Positions 11,129-25,098 of a stretch of DNA of 64,000 bases are shown piece by piece. Under the pieces are notes generated by a model. That model saw only the letters and a program-made list of their open reading frames with translations. It made no database searches and was not told the origin of the DNA. Made by a program: the position numbers and the translations under genes. Each line of letters opens with the position of its first letter. Position 1 is the stretch's first letter. Source of the DNA: Saxidomus purpurata (lineage: Eukaryota > Mollusca > Bivalvia > Venerida > Veneridae); assembly GCA_022818135.1 (NCBI GenBank), contig JAFMSR010000015.1:22380706-22444705 (forward strand). The letters run 5' to 3'.

Positions 11129-14100
11129 CCTAGATTGAATCTAATACTTAACACAGCGTACGTGTAAAAAAAGTGGATAAGGAAATCACAGTCTGTTTCT
11201 CCCGTAAAATCTACAGCATAACAGTCCCTTTTATTATGCTAAAATTGGTAATTGCACATTTTCAGATGGTTAATCGTTTCGTGCATGTATTTCCTGCAAG
11301 ATTACATTCACATACTAAGCATGCTCGTCACTTCCTAGAACAGGTGCCTTGAAATAAGAACTTTTAATTCTTGATTCAATGCCTGTTAATATAATCAAAT
11401 ATTGCACAAAATGATTTTTGGTATGCATCTTGTTAATTATGGAAAAGTGCCTTACAGTATTCAATTATGATATTTAAACAAGACATTTGAAAACTTAAAA
11501 ATATTAACAAATTTATTTTAAAGGGATTGCAACTTTATTTCCGAGTCCTATTTCAGGGACGAGAAAATGGACAAACGAGAAACGAACGCACTGAAACCTG
11601 CAAATAGAAGAAATGTTCTATTTCGAAATGTATATCAGCACTATAGGAACTGGTATTTACTAATAATTTTAGGTTTTGCTCATTAACATTCCGTATTTCA
11701 TTATGTGGAAAAGGAATGCATACGATAATAGCAAATTACTGGGTACATAACTGCAACAAAGCTACTGAAGTTTGGATTATACTGGTGGTTCAGTAAACAT
11801 TTCCATTTTAACTCAACTTTGAACGTTTTGCCATACAGCATATGACACAGAGTAATTGAGTATCTGTCGGTGAATGTTTGATGTAGGCCCAGCTATGCTT
11901 ATTGTTGCATGTTGTAGTATTATCATTATTTAGATGATTTTAATTCTTACTTAATTGATACATACTGTTTTACCAAATTAAATAAATGTGATTTTTTACA
12001 ATAGATAAATAGTACCGGGTATGTATTTTATCTTTATGAATATCCAAATTCAAAACAGCCTGAGTGTGAAAAATACAGCAGAACTCCGTTATATCCCTTT
12101 ATACTGAGATAAAATTAAACCAACAGTATATATCTGGCAAATGTGGATCCTAGATCATTGTGGAAGAAAATGTGAGCATTTCAATACATACAACAGATGG
12201 AGAAATGTTTCTGATATGTTGACTTGTACAAACAGGTGAAGGTATACAAAGACAATTGCTTGTTAGCACTGCTCGCTTTGATACATGGTTGATAAGCCAG
12301 TAACCTGCAACCAGGGTATTTCTTACATCCATCAATTTTCTGATCTCCCGAATGTAATGTGCCCGATTACAGACTTAGGTTTACGACTAAGGTTTACATA
12401 TATCGCATACCAACAACCCGAAAGCAATGTTCGAAACAAAAGTCAATGCGACATATTTACAGAGATGTTTGTTTTGACAATGTCTAACATATTTTCTAAG
12501 CTAATGGTTGAAGCTATTTGTACACATACTGAAGTCCGTATATATTTGACAGTGAAATGATGTTTTCATTCTTTCCTCTGAAAGCAAACGTCATAATTGG
12601 ACAAAAGAATGTCAACACCGTTCTTTCTTCCTTTTTAGATGTCAAAAAACGTAAAACACAGACGAAATATTCTCTGTAGTGTGTCTGCAGCACATGGTAG
12701 CAATTGCTTCTCGTAAGTCAATTGTTGACGGAAATTCTTACATACTATTAGTACGTTACTTTACCAAAAAAATAATTGCAATGTTCGTACGTCACAGTTT
12801 CATTATAATTATGTTTACTTAATCGTTATAGCGATTGTTGTTCATTCGTCTCTAGCTAAGCTAAACCAAGGTCTTATGTTCGGTTACGCATGGGGCAACG
12901 AGAACGTCCCCTCCTCCTTATGCCTATAGTGGATTGCTAGATAACTTCATAAACTAGAGGATGAGGCCTAGTGACATCTCAAACTGAAAGGAAAACTTAA
13001 TTTTGTTCATCTTATACCATTGACTCAAATTTCACATGGTTAACTTTTTTCTCGTCTGCTGTACACCTGTACTGATATAATGATAAATGGGAACCAGAGA
13101 ATACATCATTCATGTTAACAAACCTAAATCATAGAAATTAGTAGTAAATCGTATGATTGATGTACTCATAGGAAACAGTAACCAGGTGTAAAAATGCAAG
13201 AATTTACACGTGCCTGTTGTTAATGTAAACTTAAAAGTGCAAACACGAGTACAAAAATATACCATCGATGAGACTTACGCGTATATATGCGAAACTATCT
13301 CGATGCAATACAATTTCAAGACGGTGAAGCACCAAGGTTTTTAGTGTAGAAAAGGTAATGTCTACATGTTGCAATGGTGCGTGGTATACGGCTGAAACTA
13401 TGCAACGCTTCATCTATAAAGCGGCAGTAATACTATTACAATGTATATATTTATGCACATACATGTATATATATATAAATAGCGCCTGAACGCTACTACT
13501 TAGATTTTGAATATTATTGTTATTTGCTACAGGTATAACTGAAATTACGTTTTTGTCACGCTATCGAAAACACACGCGTTTGTTTACACGTGTCAATGCA
13601 TGTCTGATTTTCGTGACGGTGCACGCCAGAATACACAAACCTTGAAAATATGTCAGATTACTGCATACGCCACGTGCTTTTGTCTAGACAAAACATAACG
13701 ACTTGCCATCTAACAATACAGTGACCCATTTCCTACGCCCTTTTATATTAGTTCTGATTTCAGAACACAAACGTTTATATAGGCATTTAAGTTTAGCTCT
13801 AAAATTATTTGGTAGAATAAATAATAACACATTTTGCAAATAAAATTGATAAGCAAACTCTATTTCAGTAAGTAGCTGGACAGTGATCGTTTGAGATAAG
13901 CAGGCTATGTTTCTAGCATTGAAGAATTTCATTTCAGAAAAATCAAGAAGCAAAACTTTTTTGAATGTCTACATAGCATTAAGAAAATGATAAACCTCCG
14001 TAAACGTATCACGTGTTAGCAGTTAAGATGCTGCATCACTCAATCATCTAAATTCATAAAACTATCTTTGCAAACGTTTAAAACTTGTTAACGTTCCATC

Positions 14101-15999
14101 TCAGATTAAAATAGAGATCATGTTAATCTTTTTTACAGTGGGTGGGGTAATTACACACCACCTACGCGAGGAAAAATAATTACGAAAGTTGTGCCAGTCA
14201 TTAGAAGTGTATGGGTTCATGCTGAGATTCGCCTGTCAGCAATACCGTCTAAAACTCTTCCAACAGAATGATGTAACATTTTCTTTTTTTATCCTTACAA
14301 TTCATTATACAACACCGCTGAACAGTAAGGTTCAGTCTTAGCCGTATCATTTCTAAATGTGTACTATAAATATGTGACGTTATCCTGGTATTAGTTACTG
14401 GCTTATTTCTGTGGTATCTAATGCAAGTCCTGGGATCAAGCAAAACTATATAGCATCAGCTAGGCAAAAACTCGGTAATGAAGTTAATTTATGACCTAGA
14501 CAAAATCTCTGGTAAAAATGTGATATATAAGATAATAATTAGATACTTGTGGAAGTTTTCTCCCTGTTTCAATCTCTAAACGCATGTAGGTGCTTTAGTT
14601 GGATCTTCTATTTTGTGTTCTACATGATTCAATATTGGAGTTGGTAGCATAATCTTTTAATACCATTTTTCCTATTACTGACAGTCCTATAAGTTTGATT
14701 AATACAGTAGTGAGAAAAATCAATTATATCTATAAGAAACAATGATAAAGTCAGAGACTTCCGTCTGAAAGGACCTATCTGCAATTTCGCTATCTTGGAC
14801 TTTATCCCACAAGGGAGATAATTTGTAGCTCACTAAAGTAGCCCATTATATAAAACGTGGCTTTGTTTTTGCGCACCTGCGAAACAAGTTAATGCAATTT
14901 CTATCAAATACTCTAGACGCATCATCTATGATGCCACAGTCAACTACTTCAGTCAAAGATTTTAATTGACTGCCACTGCACTGAGACACATACGAACCTG
15001 CATTTTCTGGGTTACTCTAGATGAATGATATGACAGCGCACATGGCTTCGAATCGATGTTAAGTAAATGAAACGATTGACCGTTAATTTTCTTGGGCATT
15101 TTGTTTAAAGCCCATTGTTTAAATTCGTATTTAAGGTACTGTGGTAGAAAACAATATAGAATTACAGTGAAAAGTAAGCAAATTCATCAAAATGAATTTC
15201 ATATTATAGTTAGACCCCCAAAAATGGTTAATATTCAATTTATATATTTCATTGTGAATTCAGTATACAAGATATGTAATCTCTTAGATTTTAAGGATGG
15301 ATAAAATATATGCTGGCATATGTTGCGTGAACAACCTTATTCGATATCTACATGTACACTTTATTATTAAAATGAACCGGATTTTATCTCAGCAGGACGG
15401 TAAGGTACCGCCTTTTCTAATCTACCCAAGCTGTGTACAGACTGTGTGTTCTAAGGCGATTTTACAGAAAATTAGCATCCATATCTCGAAGCCAATAGCG
15501 GACATTCCTCGGATGCTTCCTGATAATTGTAGATAATAAACTGGACTGACAGTGTGCTTAAGATAATTGAATAGTCTGTATTTAATTTCCAAGTCACGTT
15601 CCTAAGACTCCACTCTGTCATTATGAAACATGCTATTGCTAGCAATAAAATCACTGAACGAAGGTAAACGGTGAAAACTCCACGTGAAATGGAAGTATAT
15701 GTTTCATCATGTACATTTGCTTGCTTATTCACGAGGTCAAAAGAAAGAATCCAGAAATAACTAATAGCACACAGCTCGGTTCGAAATAGTTTTATATAAT
15801 GAAATATCTTGCTTAAATCGAATTTGTAAACTTGGCTGCGATTCTTGATTGTATCTGTCTTTCCGTATTTTGTTTTTATTTCTTATTATTTACTATACAG
15901 ACACACTTCTTATCAGTATCTTTATAGCTACCCATTTATGAAATTATCTTAAATTACCCCCAAAGACCACTGATATCTTTTTGATTATTTAAATCATTA
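11129..15999. other. No gene seen
   Basis: Several frames of 60-100 codons occur (for example 12285-12560 and 13684-13953). None shows a recognisable domain or flanking splice pair that extends it. A minus frame at 15472-15732 has a hydrophobic stretch but nothing else in its favour. Confidence 0.4.
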
Positions 16000-16266
16000 T
16001 CAATTTCGTATGAGAAATGTGCCTAGCCTGCTCTCTAGCTCATCGGACAAAGTAATACTGCATTCCTGCTTCAAATCTATCAGATCCATAAACTTTCGTT
16101 TAATTAGTTGAGTATGATTTATGTACGCAGATACTGTGGCGTCTTTCATAACGTGCAGAGAGATTCGGTCTGTAAGACTTTTTTTTAGATTATTTGTAAT
16201 TTTAGTATCATCGAAATCTTTTTCACGTGATATGTCAATAATGCTATATAGATAGATTGATGTCAA
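16000..16266 (-). CDS. Unassigned open reading frame, possible terminal exon
   Basis: An 88-codon frame preceded by an AATGCAG acceptor-like site and ending at TGA. The composition looks protein-like, with alternating charged and hydrophobic residues (SREKDFDDTKI, KRKFMDLIDLKQ, LSDELESRLGTF). It lacks an ATG start, so it could be a terminal exon or an eroded gene piece. No family is recognised and no partner exon was found. Confidence 0.22.
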   Translation of the reverse strand: MTSIYLYSIIDISREKDFDDTKITNNLKKSLTDRISLHVMKDATVSAYINHTQLIKRKFMDLIDLKQECSITLSDELESRLGTFLIRN

Positions 16267-17504
16267 TCTGCATTATTCAAAGTACATGTTGCATGTGTTT
16301 CTTTCTACATTGTATCATGGACCTTGATAGTAAAATACCATTCGTATATTCCTGTTGCTATTTATACTAGAACCTGATCCATATACTTGAAATCTAATTA
16401 AGATATCATAGACAAAAGTTACTTTCCTAGTTTTATAATATTTCATAATTATGTGTAGATATTGATAAGATACTTTGGCTCCGTCTTGACTTTTGTCGAG
16501 TTGGATCTCGGTGAGTAAGTAAGTAAAGAGAATATGAATATGCGTGTGGTAAGAGGATAATTAAAAGATGATCATTATAAGAACGCCTTTTATTACATTT
16601 AATTGACCTAAACACATTAGCCGCCCATCTGCCTTTATTACCCAACACAGTATGTTATGGTGTTATGAGAGATATATATATACACCATTGTATCTTAATT
16701 ATAGCCGAAGAACTAAGTAAATGAAAACATATATACTGTATTAGCATACGGATTGCAGAATAGTTTTTCGTTATTTTAAGCGAAGAAACATTTTGCACGT
16801 CACAACAACTTATTATCAACACTGCAGTTTACTGCCAAATCTTTCATATCAACGTGAAAATATTCATACATCCTGTTTATTGTGAACCTTTTCTAACTTG
16901 TTTCTATTCTTGGACGTGTGAAATCCGGTTTGACACTGATGTGTTATAACTTAAATTTGATGCTAGTCATTATCAGGTGCTGATTCTCAGGTTTTTTAAG
17001 GAAACACCGACGAACTATGAAGGGAGTTGCTAAATTGAAGAGACAAGAAATGTAAAATTATCACAAATTGTATCTCGGCTATGATATAACATAGGATCAA
17101 TGGAATTCCCATTAAGAAGAGTGGGCCATAAAACAGAACATTGCACCCTTGTTAATAACATACAATGCATAGAAAGTCGTTCAATGGTGACAGTTCAACC
17201 TGCAGTTTTATGCGGGGTTTGTTTGTATATGTGCTTATTAGGTCCACCGCCCTCGGGCGAGGTATATATGCGGTACGACCCGCTTTTGTGCGGGGCTCAT
17301 ATCTATGAAACTATATTTGCTACAGCTATCACAGTTAGAAATTTTGCTTACCACGATATATACTCTTTTATACAATATAGGGTACAACTCAAATAGAAAT
17401 AAGGAATGTGTCATGTCCGCTTACATATTGTTTTAGCATTGAACTCCTAGGATCACTTTGGATGTAAAACTACATGTATTTGTAGCTCTAAAATACCAAG
17501 AAAG
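16267..17504. other. No gene seen
   Basis: A 98-codon plus frame (17100-17396) contains Cys-rich chance sequence with no domain; it is not called as a gene. Nothing else is supported. Confidence 0.4.
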
Positions 17505-17640
17505 ATGTCTTACCGGCGAAATTGGCCATTATTTGTACGAAAAACATTCCAAACATTGCTTTTAAATCGAAATTCCATGCTATACATTTAGCGCATTGCT
17601 GTTATTAAATGATATTGTAAAGAATAGGAAACGCTTTCTT
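17505..17640. repeat. Dispersed repeat, copy 1
   Basis: AAGATGTCTTACCGGCG and the following 110 bp match 46178-46310 with many substitutions (shared blocks include TTATTTGTAC and AATGATATTG). It is an old dispersed repeat, not a gene. Confidence 0.6.
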
Positions 17641-18970
17641 ACAGCCCCCTTTTTAGTGAGTACGCGACAAACGTATGAAAGAAATGAGTTTTAGAATAAA
17701 TAGAACACAGTTCTATCATTAATCAACCCGTAAATTAAGTTTTCCATATAGTATTGAAAGTGTTCCTTTAAATTCTATTGACTGTTATGTCTAATTTGTT
17801 TATGAGAATCTCAGCTGAAGTATCAGAACGTGTGACTTTTGTAAACTGAATGAAGTTGTCGATGAGTTTCATTTTCTTTTTCAGCAGTTCCAGTCTGAAT
17901 CAAATGAAAAAAAAATCTAATGTTTACGAATAGTATCTTAAATATACAAACGCTCTAAGGTTTGAACAACTTACGAATACAACTGACAAATTAAACATTA
18001 CTCTGAATCGGGATTTCATACTTCATGTGCTAGTGAACTTTTCCTTTACCTTTTGGAAACAGACATACCATTTTACGGTCATTCCTTTTCACTGAATAAA
18101 TGTATAACTAGGTTAATTTGTACCTCTACAAAAACCATGAAAGGTGGTATAATAAATCTAAAGTAAAAGAAACTGAGTATATGCATATATTATTCACAGT
18201 TAAGTTTAAGAAGATTTCATAAGAAAAGACGAAATACCATAATTGCAGGTATTTCAAACAACTACTCTTCCATGTTCTAAATTCTAAAACAACTTAAGAT
18301 TGAAGACTTTAATTTGTGATGATTAAGCAATGTTCAGGATTTTTTACTTGATTAGCATTTCGTAGACATGTTAAGTTATATTTTCTGGATGGATTGTCGT
18401 AGATCTTGAACTATAGTATAAACATAATATATTTAAATAAAGCGTACACACCTCTCTCCGATCTCTTTCACTTTATAGTCATAAATACTGCTACAGATCG
18501 AAATCTTGCCCTCTTTATCTAAAGGTTATCTGAACGGAGCTATAAAACCCTGCATTTTATTTCTAATCGGTGGGAAGGTAACTGATAAACCAACGCCAAT
18601 CGTTTGTGTTAATTTGATCTAATTGAAAAAAAAACAACAACTACCAACATATTTACTGAATGAAAGCCTACATCTGGGTGTGTACCATGTAGTGTGTAAA
18701 TTGAGTGTAATTAAAAGCTATCTGTGAGGCTGCAGGTGTAAAGTCGTACGAGAGAGATACGATATTCCTTCAAAAAATAGTTTTACAGGGATAAATACAG
18801 GCGAACCTGTCTAAGGAAAACAACCAAATGGATGCGTCAAAAGTAACCATTTAAAGTAAGTAGCTATGATACAGGAAAAATTACCTTTGATATAAAAATG
18901 GTCAACCGGAATATTTCCGTATTGACAGTTTAAAGCAGATGACTGCCTAATTAAGGTTACCGTTATCTAA
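17641..18970. other. No gene seen
   Basis: No supported frame or repeat. Confidence 0.45.
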
Positions 18971-19169
18971 AGCAGAGTGGTGATGTAGAGGTTAAGGTAC
19001 CAGCCGTTAATCCCGGAGGTTGCGGGTTCGAGCCCTACCGGGGTCACAACCTGCCCCCCCCCCCATACGACACCAGTCCTTTTTTTTTCAGGAAGCGGAC
19101 TCGAGAGTTACTCGATAAGCTTCAAGCTTCCTTTACAATCGAGCTAAAATAAATTAGTATTAACTAAGT
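18971..19169 (+). mobile_element. tRNA-derived SINE, family A (plus copy)
   Basis: A-box-like GATGTAGAGGTTAAGG, B box GGTTCGAGCC at 19025-19034, a short C run, then GGAAGCGGACTCGAGAG and a tail ending TAGTATTAACTAAG. It matches the copies at 4141-4337 and 60881-61078. Confidence 0.8.
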
Positions 19170-21128
19170 TCAAGTGCTCTACTGTATTTAAAGTTCTATA
19201 CAGTTAGACAAAAACTTGAACATTGAATTATTGCCTTTATTACTGAATCAATTACTCGACTGGGATCAAAGACGAAAAATATGCCTGGAACTAATTAACA
19301 AAACATTTATGAATGTATCGAAACTGTATTGGTAATGATATAAATGATTATTATCATTATAGTGCTTGCATAATGGATAACCACAATATTATGCATCCAT
19401 CATTTGCTTAGATCATATCCGATGACAGGCATATTATAGCAACAATAATGACGCTAAGTGCATCGAGAAATTTTTAATTGCCGCTAAGAGGAACAAGCAG
19501 AGCTATTATGAAGTTGGCTATGTGACTGTTTTTACACATAACCGAACTATGTTATATCATAATAGCTAATACGACGTTAAAAGTGTTTGCAGAAGAATTG
19601 CGTTTCTTCGAAAACGTCTTTATTGTCTCTGAATTAGTGGACACGTATTAAAACTGATAAATCGATTAACGGTATAAAAATTTAGAAATCTGCACCACAC
19701 AATAATATAAAACTAGCAAATGATTTTCAAGTTTGCGCAATTTTAAAGTATTTTAAGAGGAAATCCGCGTTGGGTTTTTTCGTAAATTTTCTTTTATCGT
19801 ATAGATTTCAGGTTTCAACGTGATATTCGAGACCTGAAACGTCAAGGGGAGTAAATATCTTTTTTTCTTTCCCGAAATGTTTACCTCAGATGTGAATAAG
19901 CAGTCTTAAGTTCTGATTAAACAATTCTGGTTTCCATATATGGAAGTAAATATTATAAAACGCCAAGTGTCAAGACAAGATGTGCCAGATTTGTAACCTA
20001 GTTGAAAGTAATATAGCAACCTTCAGACAGATTTAATAATGTGTATATAGAGAGTTGACGTTGAAGTTTCAGAGAGAATTTTCCCAATCGTGTTGTTAAC
20101 TAAACGAACCTCTGTTACAACTGGATGCCTACTGTTTTGACCTTTTTTCAGTTGTTAAAATGTCATCACTCAGCTATGGAATACCAAGCATTTCCATGAT
20201 TTTTTTTATGAGGATCTAAGAGTGCATTCTACATATGCCGCGATTCGCAATTATCATGCATCTGTTTTCCTTGAGGTAAGTATGTAGCACTTAGTTATTT
20301 CAAAATAGGGTTGCCATTTTCATTTGCCTACTTACAATTCAAGTATCAACTCCATCTGTGTTGATCAAACATGGTTTCGTTCCAATTACATGTTCTTAAA
20401 TCGCATACAGTTACATAATATTTAACTGAATAAATGAAAGACAAGACATTTTTGTCTAACTTTTGACCTTGTTGCATTGTACAAACCAATTTGTAAAAGG
20501 ATATACAGTTAATTACTCAAGAATATGTCCTGAAGATTTTTTTTTTAATTTAAGAATGTCAGGATACGAAGGTTACAAATTTATTGATTTTTTTCCGGTA
20601 GTAAGCTAGACTGGTATTTTTGAATGGCTAGTTTCGCCTATTATTACATGATTAGAAAGTAACAATGAAACTGTTCACTATTTGCAACCGTGAAAGAAAT
20701 CACATAACTTGCATGCGTGTTCAAGCAAGAAACACCGATTTCAAATAAGTACATAATGGCTAACAGATCGGACAGCGCAAATTAATTACCACATTGTTTT
20801 GACCGTGGAATCCAATCACTGAACTAATCAATAACAGGCGATAAATGCTACAATCACTGTTATCAGAAAAAAGTAAATTAGTGATAAAAGCTGGATAATT
20901 TACTGACATTTGTTTAACATTGTAGTAATGCGGGAACTATTTTCTTTTCTCGGATGTATATTCTGTTACGCGTTACCTGACTTCCGGTAATGTTAGCTAC
21001 ATGTAATGAAGAACTATACAGTGGCCAAAAACTAAGTATGTGGAATAAAAGGGCTTCTTTCTGCCGGAGGAGAGAATAAAGCAAAAACAAGCAATCGATC
21101 GTCACATCAGTACTTTTATATAGGTAAA

Positions 21129-21177
21129 ATTACAAGTCAACACTATGTTTACCTCATACGTAGTGTTGACTTGTAAT
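21129..21177. repeat. Perfect 17-bp stem-loop
   Basis: ATTACAAGTCAACACTA (21129-21145) is exactly reverse complementary to 21161-21177, with a 15-nt loop. It may be the core of a small fold-back insertion. Confidence 0.7.
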
Positions 21178-24140
21178 CTTAAAGGTCCAATACTAAGGAA
21201 AGCGAAAATTCAAATATACTTTAAAAAGCACAGAAATAAGTTATTTTTATAAAAATGAAAGTTGGTATGTGAAATTCTAAATAACCACGTCATGTCATTA
21301 TTTTTCTATGCTTATGAAGAAGTAAGACCTGGGTGGTCTTTTGTCAAATCACTGAGATTTCAACATATCCATCTTTTCTTTGTGTTCCAAACCTTTCTGT
21401 AAATTTCAACCTGCCTATCTGCACTATTTAGTGTCTTGCAAGGTCATGTCTTGCCATTCAAATAACTATCACTTAATTTTTTTTTAGTGGTGGCCCTTAA
21501 ATTTTTTTTTTTTGGCTTAGAAATAGAATTTTAAAGTGAGAGTACTTTAAAAATGGTTAAAAAAAACCAGAACGATAAGTGTTTGAAAACGTTTTAAATT
21601 GATGAAAATTTTAACAAAAATACAAGTCCATGTCTCTAAACTGTTCAATTTAACAAGGGTGTACGAAACAAGGTACCAGGTACCTGTCTATCTGGTAAAC
21701 GTCAGGAAGATTTCATGACAAGTCAATGAATAACTGATATCATGATTGTACTTTTATCTCGAACAAAAATGTTGATAGGAAATCCAGTCTAGCCATCATT
21801 ACCGTGTACTGATAAGCCTCGAAGAGCATAGTGGAGAGAACAATGATGTTTACCTCTCTGTTTACCTTGGAAATCATCAATTTCCCACAAAGTTCGCTCG
21901 AATTTGTAAATTGTAATTGGCCGTGATACCATGTAACAAATCCGTGGGCGTACTGAAATGCTTAGAACCCCTGGAAACATATATATATATTTTACAATTA
22001 TACAAGTCTTACGAACGGATTTTAGAGGAGCGTTTTTTCTAGTCTATTAATTAATTGTTTATTTTATCAAGGCCCACGTGATGTTCTGTTTTTGTTCGAC
22101 CGCCCAGGATACCAGGATGAGCTCACGTAGTTACAATTAATTCATGTGAAGCATTAAATATTAAGGTAAATTTAAACATGCTTAATTTCCGGGCAACATA
22201 ATAATTCTTAATCTTGAGCGAGAGGTTTTGTATCGATGCACATAGTAAACTTTAGTTTTTATATTCATGATGTTGAGTGTGTATACTGTACTATTTAAAT
22301 TAAAACAATCTTTAGATGCAGTTGGTTAAGCTTAATGCATGGACAGAACAGAACAGAACAATGAGATGTAGAAAATTATCAAACGGAACAGAAGAAATTT
22401 TAGGCTGCAATGTGATAATGCAAGGGTTAAATTACTGGACCGACCAGGCGTAATGGAAAAGTGCACTTGTAACTGAGACAGGGTTTGGACATGAAACTGC
22501 TGGACTTGGCTTGGTGCCTTCTTTTGAATGATATTGGCCGAGAAACGTTATAGCCTGAAAATTTCTGGAGCAAAACTATCGTAACATGATATGGGCAAAT
22601 CATTGCAAAATTGTTGTCAAGCTAAATAAAAACGTGTACACTCAATCAAGTTTTAAGCAGCATCGAAAAAAGATGCACTTGAAGTAGCAACTCAGAGTAA
22701 ATGGTTCTTATATACAGATGTAAGGGCAAAGTGTGACACATCACTGCTGGCTGCTTACGAAAGACGGCTGATTGACTCAGGTGACCGTTTTCACAGGCTC
22801 AACTGTTTGTTATTAGAAAAAATAACTACATGAGTATGGAACATATCACAAATCAAACGCTAAGAGAAATACGATCAACTCACATTGTCAGTTTGATATT
22901 TTGAATATTCTTTGAACCATTACATTGTACAAAGCATGCTCCGAATTGAATGCACAATTATATCTTAAAACCTAGTCTTGTCTCTCCCCCTGGCATTGAG
23001 ATAAACAACTTCTGATGATTCCATTGATAATAAATAAGAAGAGGTTTTTTCCTTATTTTTGCTAACTGTAGAAGAACATAATTACAATCACTGGCTGTGA
23101 GAGCAAAGCATCAAAAGACAGTTGCAAATGTTTCCGCATATCATACGTGCCAAATCCCCTTATTGTCTTTCTTAATTGCGCTTTGCATTTCATGTGCTTA
23201 TTATTGTATTGTCTTTTTTTATCTTTTGTGTTCAGCACATCTAAGAATCAGAAAGCCTTGAGCTAGCTGGTACTGCAGGTATCAAGGAAACTGAACACTG
23301 AAAAACTGCCAAAAGGAAGTGGTCCGAGATTAAACATGGCATACGGGTTTAAAAACAAGTGTTTAAACTTTGTTTGATGTTCTTTTTTGATCTTAGAAAC
23401 TTATTGCATTTCACACGCTTCTGGTTGTTTGCATATTAAGTTGCTAGTTTTCCGTTTTTAATGCTTAAGCTCGTGGGAATTATATGTAAATTTCGGACAT
23501 TTTCAGATTTTTGTAATGTAAAAATATTTACAGTGTAAAACATACGACCAGTTTTGCACAGCTGCGGATGGCAATGGTCTACACCGGCCGTAACGACAGA
23601 AATTTCTGTTTCAAGAATTGTACAACTAATATTCTAAAAAATGTTGACTTCTTAAGCAGTATATCTGAACGAAAGTCTTCAACTAACATTTACTCATTTA
23701 CATGTAGCATGTGTATTATAATGAAATTGTATCGTTGAAGCACTTTAAAAACGTTATATTTTAAGTTAATCTAATTTAAACCGACTTCTTATAAATATAT
23801 TGCAGATTTTGAATATAGTGAAAATGGATGTCAACTATACTCGATTACCTAGCAACCGTTTGGTACTTGATTGATGTTTAATCCGACAAAATTATACGTT
23901 TTTTTATATTCGATAATGACAGGCAATTTTGTTTTGCACAATATGATAATATTCGTCACACGGTTCATAATTTCATGTAAAGGTATCAAGTTTTTTCTTC
24001 CGGCAGGCCCTGTAAGTATGAATATTTCATAAGATCATTCTTTCACTCCATTCAAAATGAAAAAAAAAATCCGGAACGCTGAAATATTATAATATAAATA
24101 CAGTGATTTTTTTTTACAAAATAGATATATGAAAATTCTT

Positions 24141-24182
24141 ACCTAATAGTTATTAGCCAAACCTAATAGTTATTAGCCAATG
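24141..24182. repeat. 21-bp tandem duplication
   Basis: CCTAATAGTTATTAGCCAA occurs twice in a row. This is a simple local duplication. Confidence 0.8.
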
Positions 24183-24996
24183 ACAGGTAAGTGTCCAGCT
24201 ATATTCCTCAATACGCGAATATATTTTGTGAAAAATAATATCCGAGTACGTTCTTTTTGATGTTATCTAAGCGGAATACTACACAGCTGCCAAATTCCCG
24301 CCAAAACTGGCACTACTTTTTCTGCTGTACGCTCCAAATGCACGTTGGAGAGAAAAGCCTGCCTCTACCTGCCAGAATAAATGTTCATCAAAGACAATTA
24401 ACAAACTAGTGCGTTGGATCTGCTGCTCTAAGATAGAAGAAATGTTTTGGAAACAATTACGACCAAGAAACTAACGTCTGGAAACATTGATAGACAAGAT
24501 CCGTTTCAACAACACATAATGAAGAAGATCTGTATCAGCGACACGCTTTTTAGGAGATCTCGTCTGCAGTGTTTGTAAAAGATAATAAATACGACAAGGG
24601 TAATTGTTGATAGATGGTTGCATAATTTGTGTTTGTACAGTTGATTACCTGTCTGTTCGTTAATTTTGAACAACGTACATTGTTTTGTAAATTAATTATA
24701 ACATCATGTACTTGTGTTCATTTGAAACATCTGGTTCACGAATAAAACAACAGTTTTGTATAATTCATGTTTCTGTCCCCCGTTGAACACATTTTCCAAG
24801 ACTGCCATTCAGGTCTTACATTTCCCTTCTCTCTATCATTCCCCACCTTCTCTCTATCATTCTTCTACAGTTCGGGACTATCTCCGCACTTCTATATTTC
24901 TTACTCGAGTAACTTTCCTTACAGAAAATGAACGACCTGAAAAGCTTAATGTATTCTGCTTTAAGTTTTATTGAAGAACATTAAGTTTTCCAGCAA

Positions 24997-25098
24997 GACG
25001 GCGAGGCCAACATTTCGTGGGGTTAGCGAATGAATGTTGTATCTCATATACAATAAAGGAGATACAACATTCATGCACTAACCCCACGATTTGCCGTC
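24997..25098. mobile_element. Long imperfect hairpin, candidate fold-back element
   Basis: Arms 24997-25045 and 25059-25098 pair through GACGGC, CGTGGGGTTAG and ATGAATGTTGTATCTC blocks. The innermost 16 bp are perfect and the loop is 13 nt. The left arm has about 9 extra bases. Confidence 0.75.

Larger units (their letters stand above)
19170..24996. other. No gene seen; hairpin and small duplications inside
   Basis: The only supported structures are the stem-loop at 21129-21177, a GAACA-type pentamer run near 22345 and a 21-bp duplication at about 24141-24182. Frames in this stretch are short and patternless. Confidence 0.4.

Noticed and set aside
15472..15732. 86-codon minus frame with a hydrophobic stretch, as a membrane protein exon
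   Set aside because: There are no splice borders in a consistent phase with the neighbouring 16000-16266 frame and no recognisable family.
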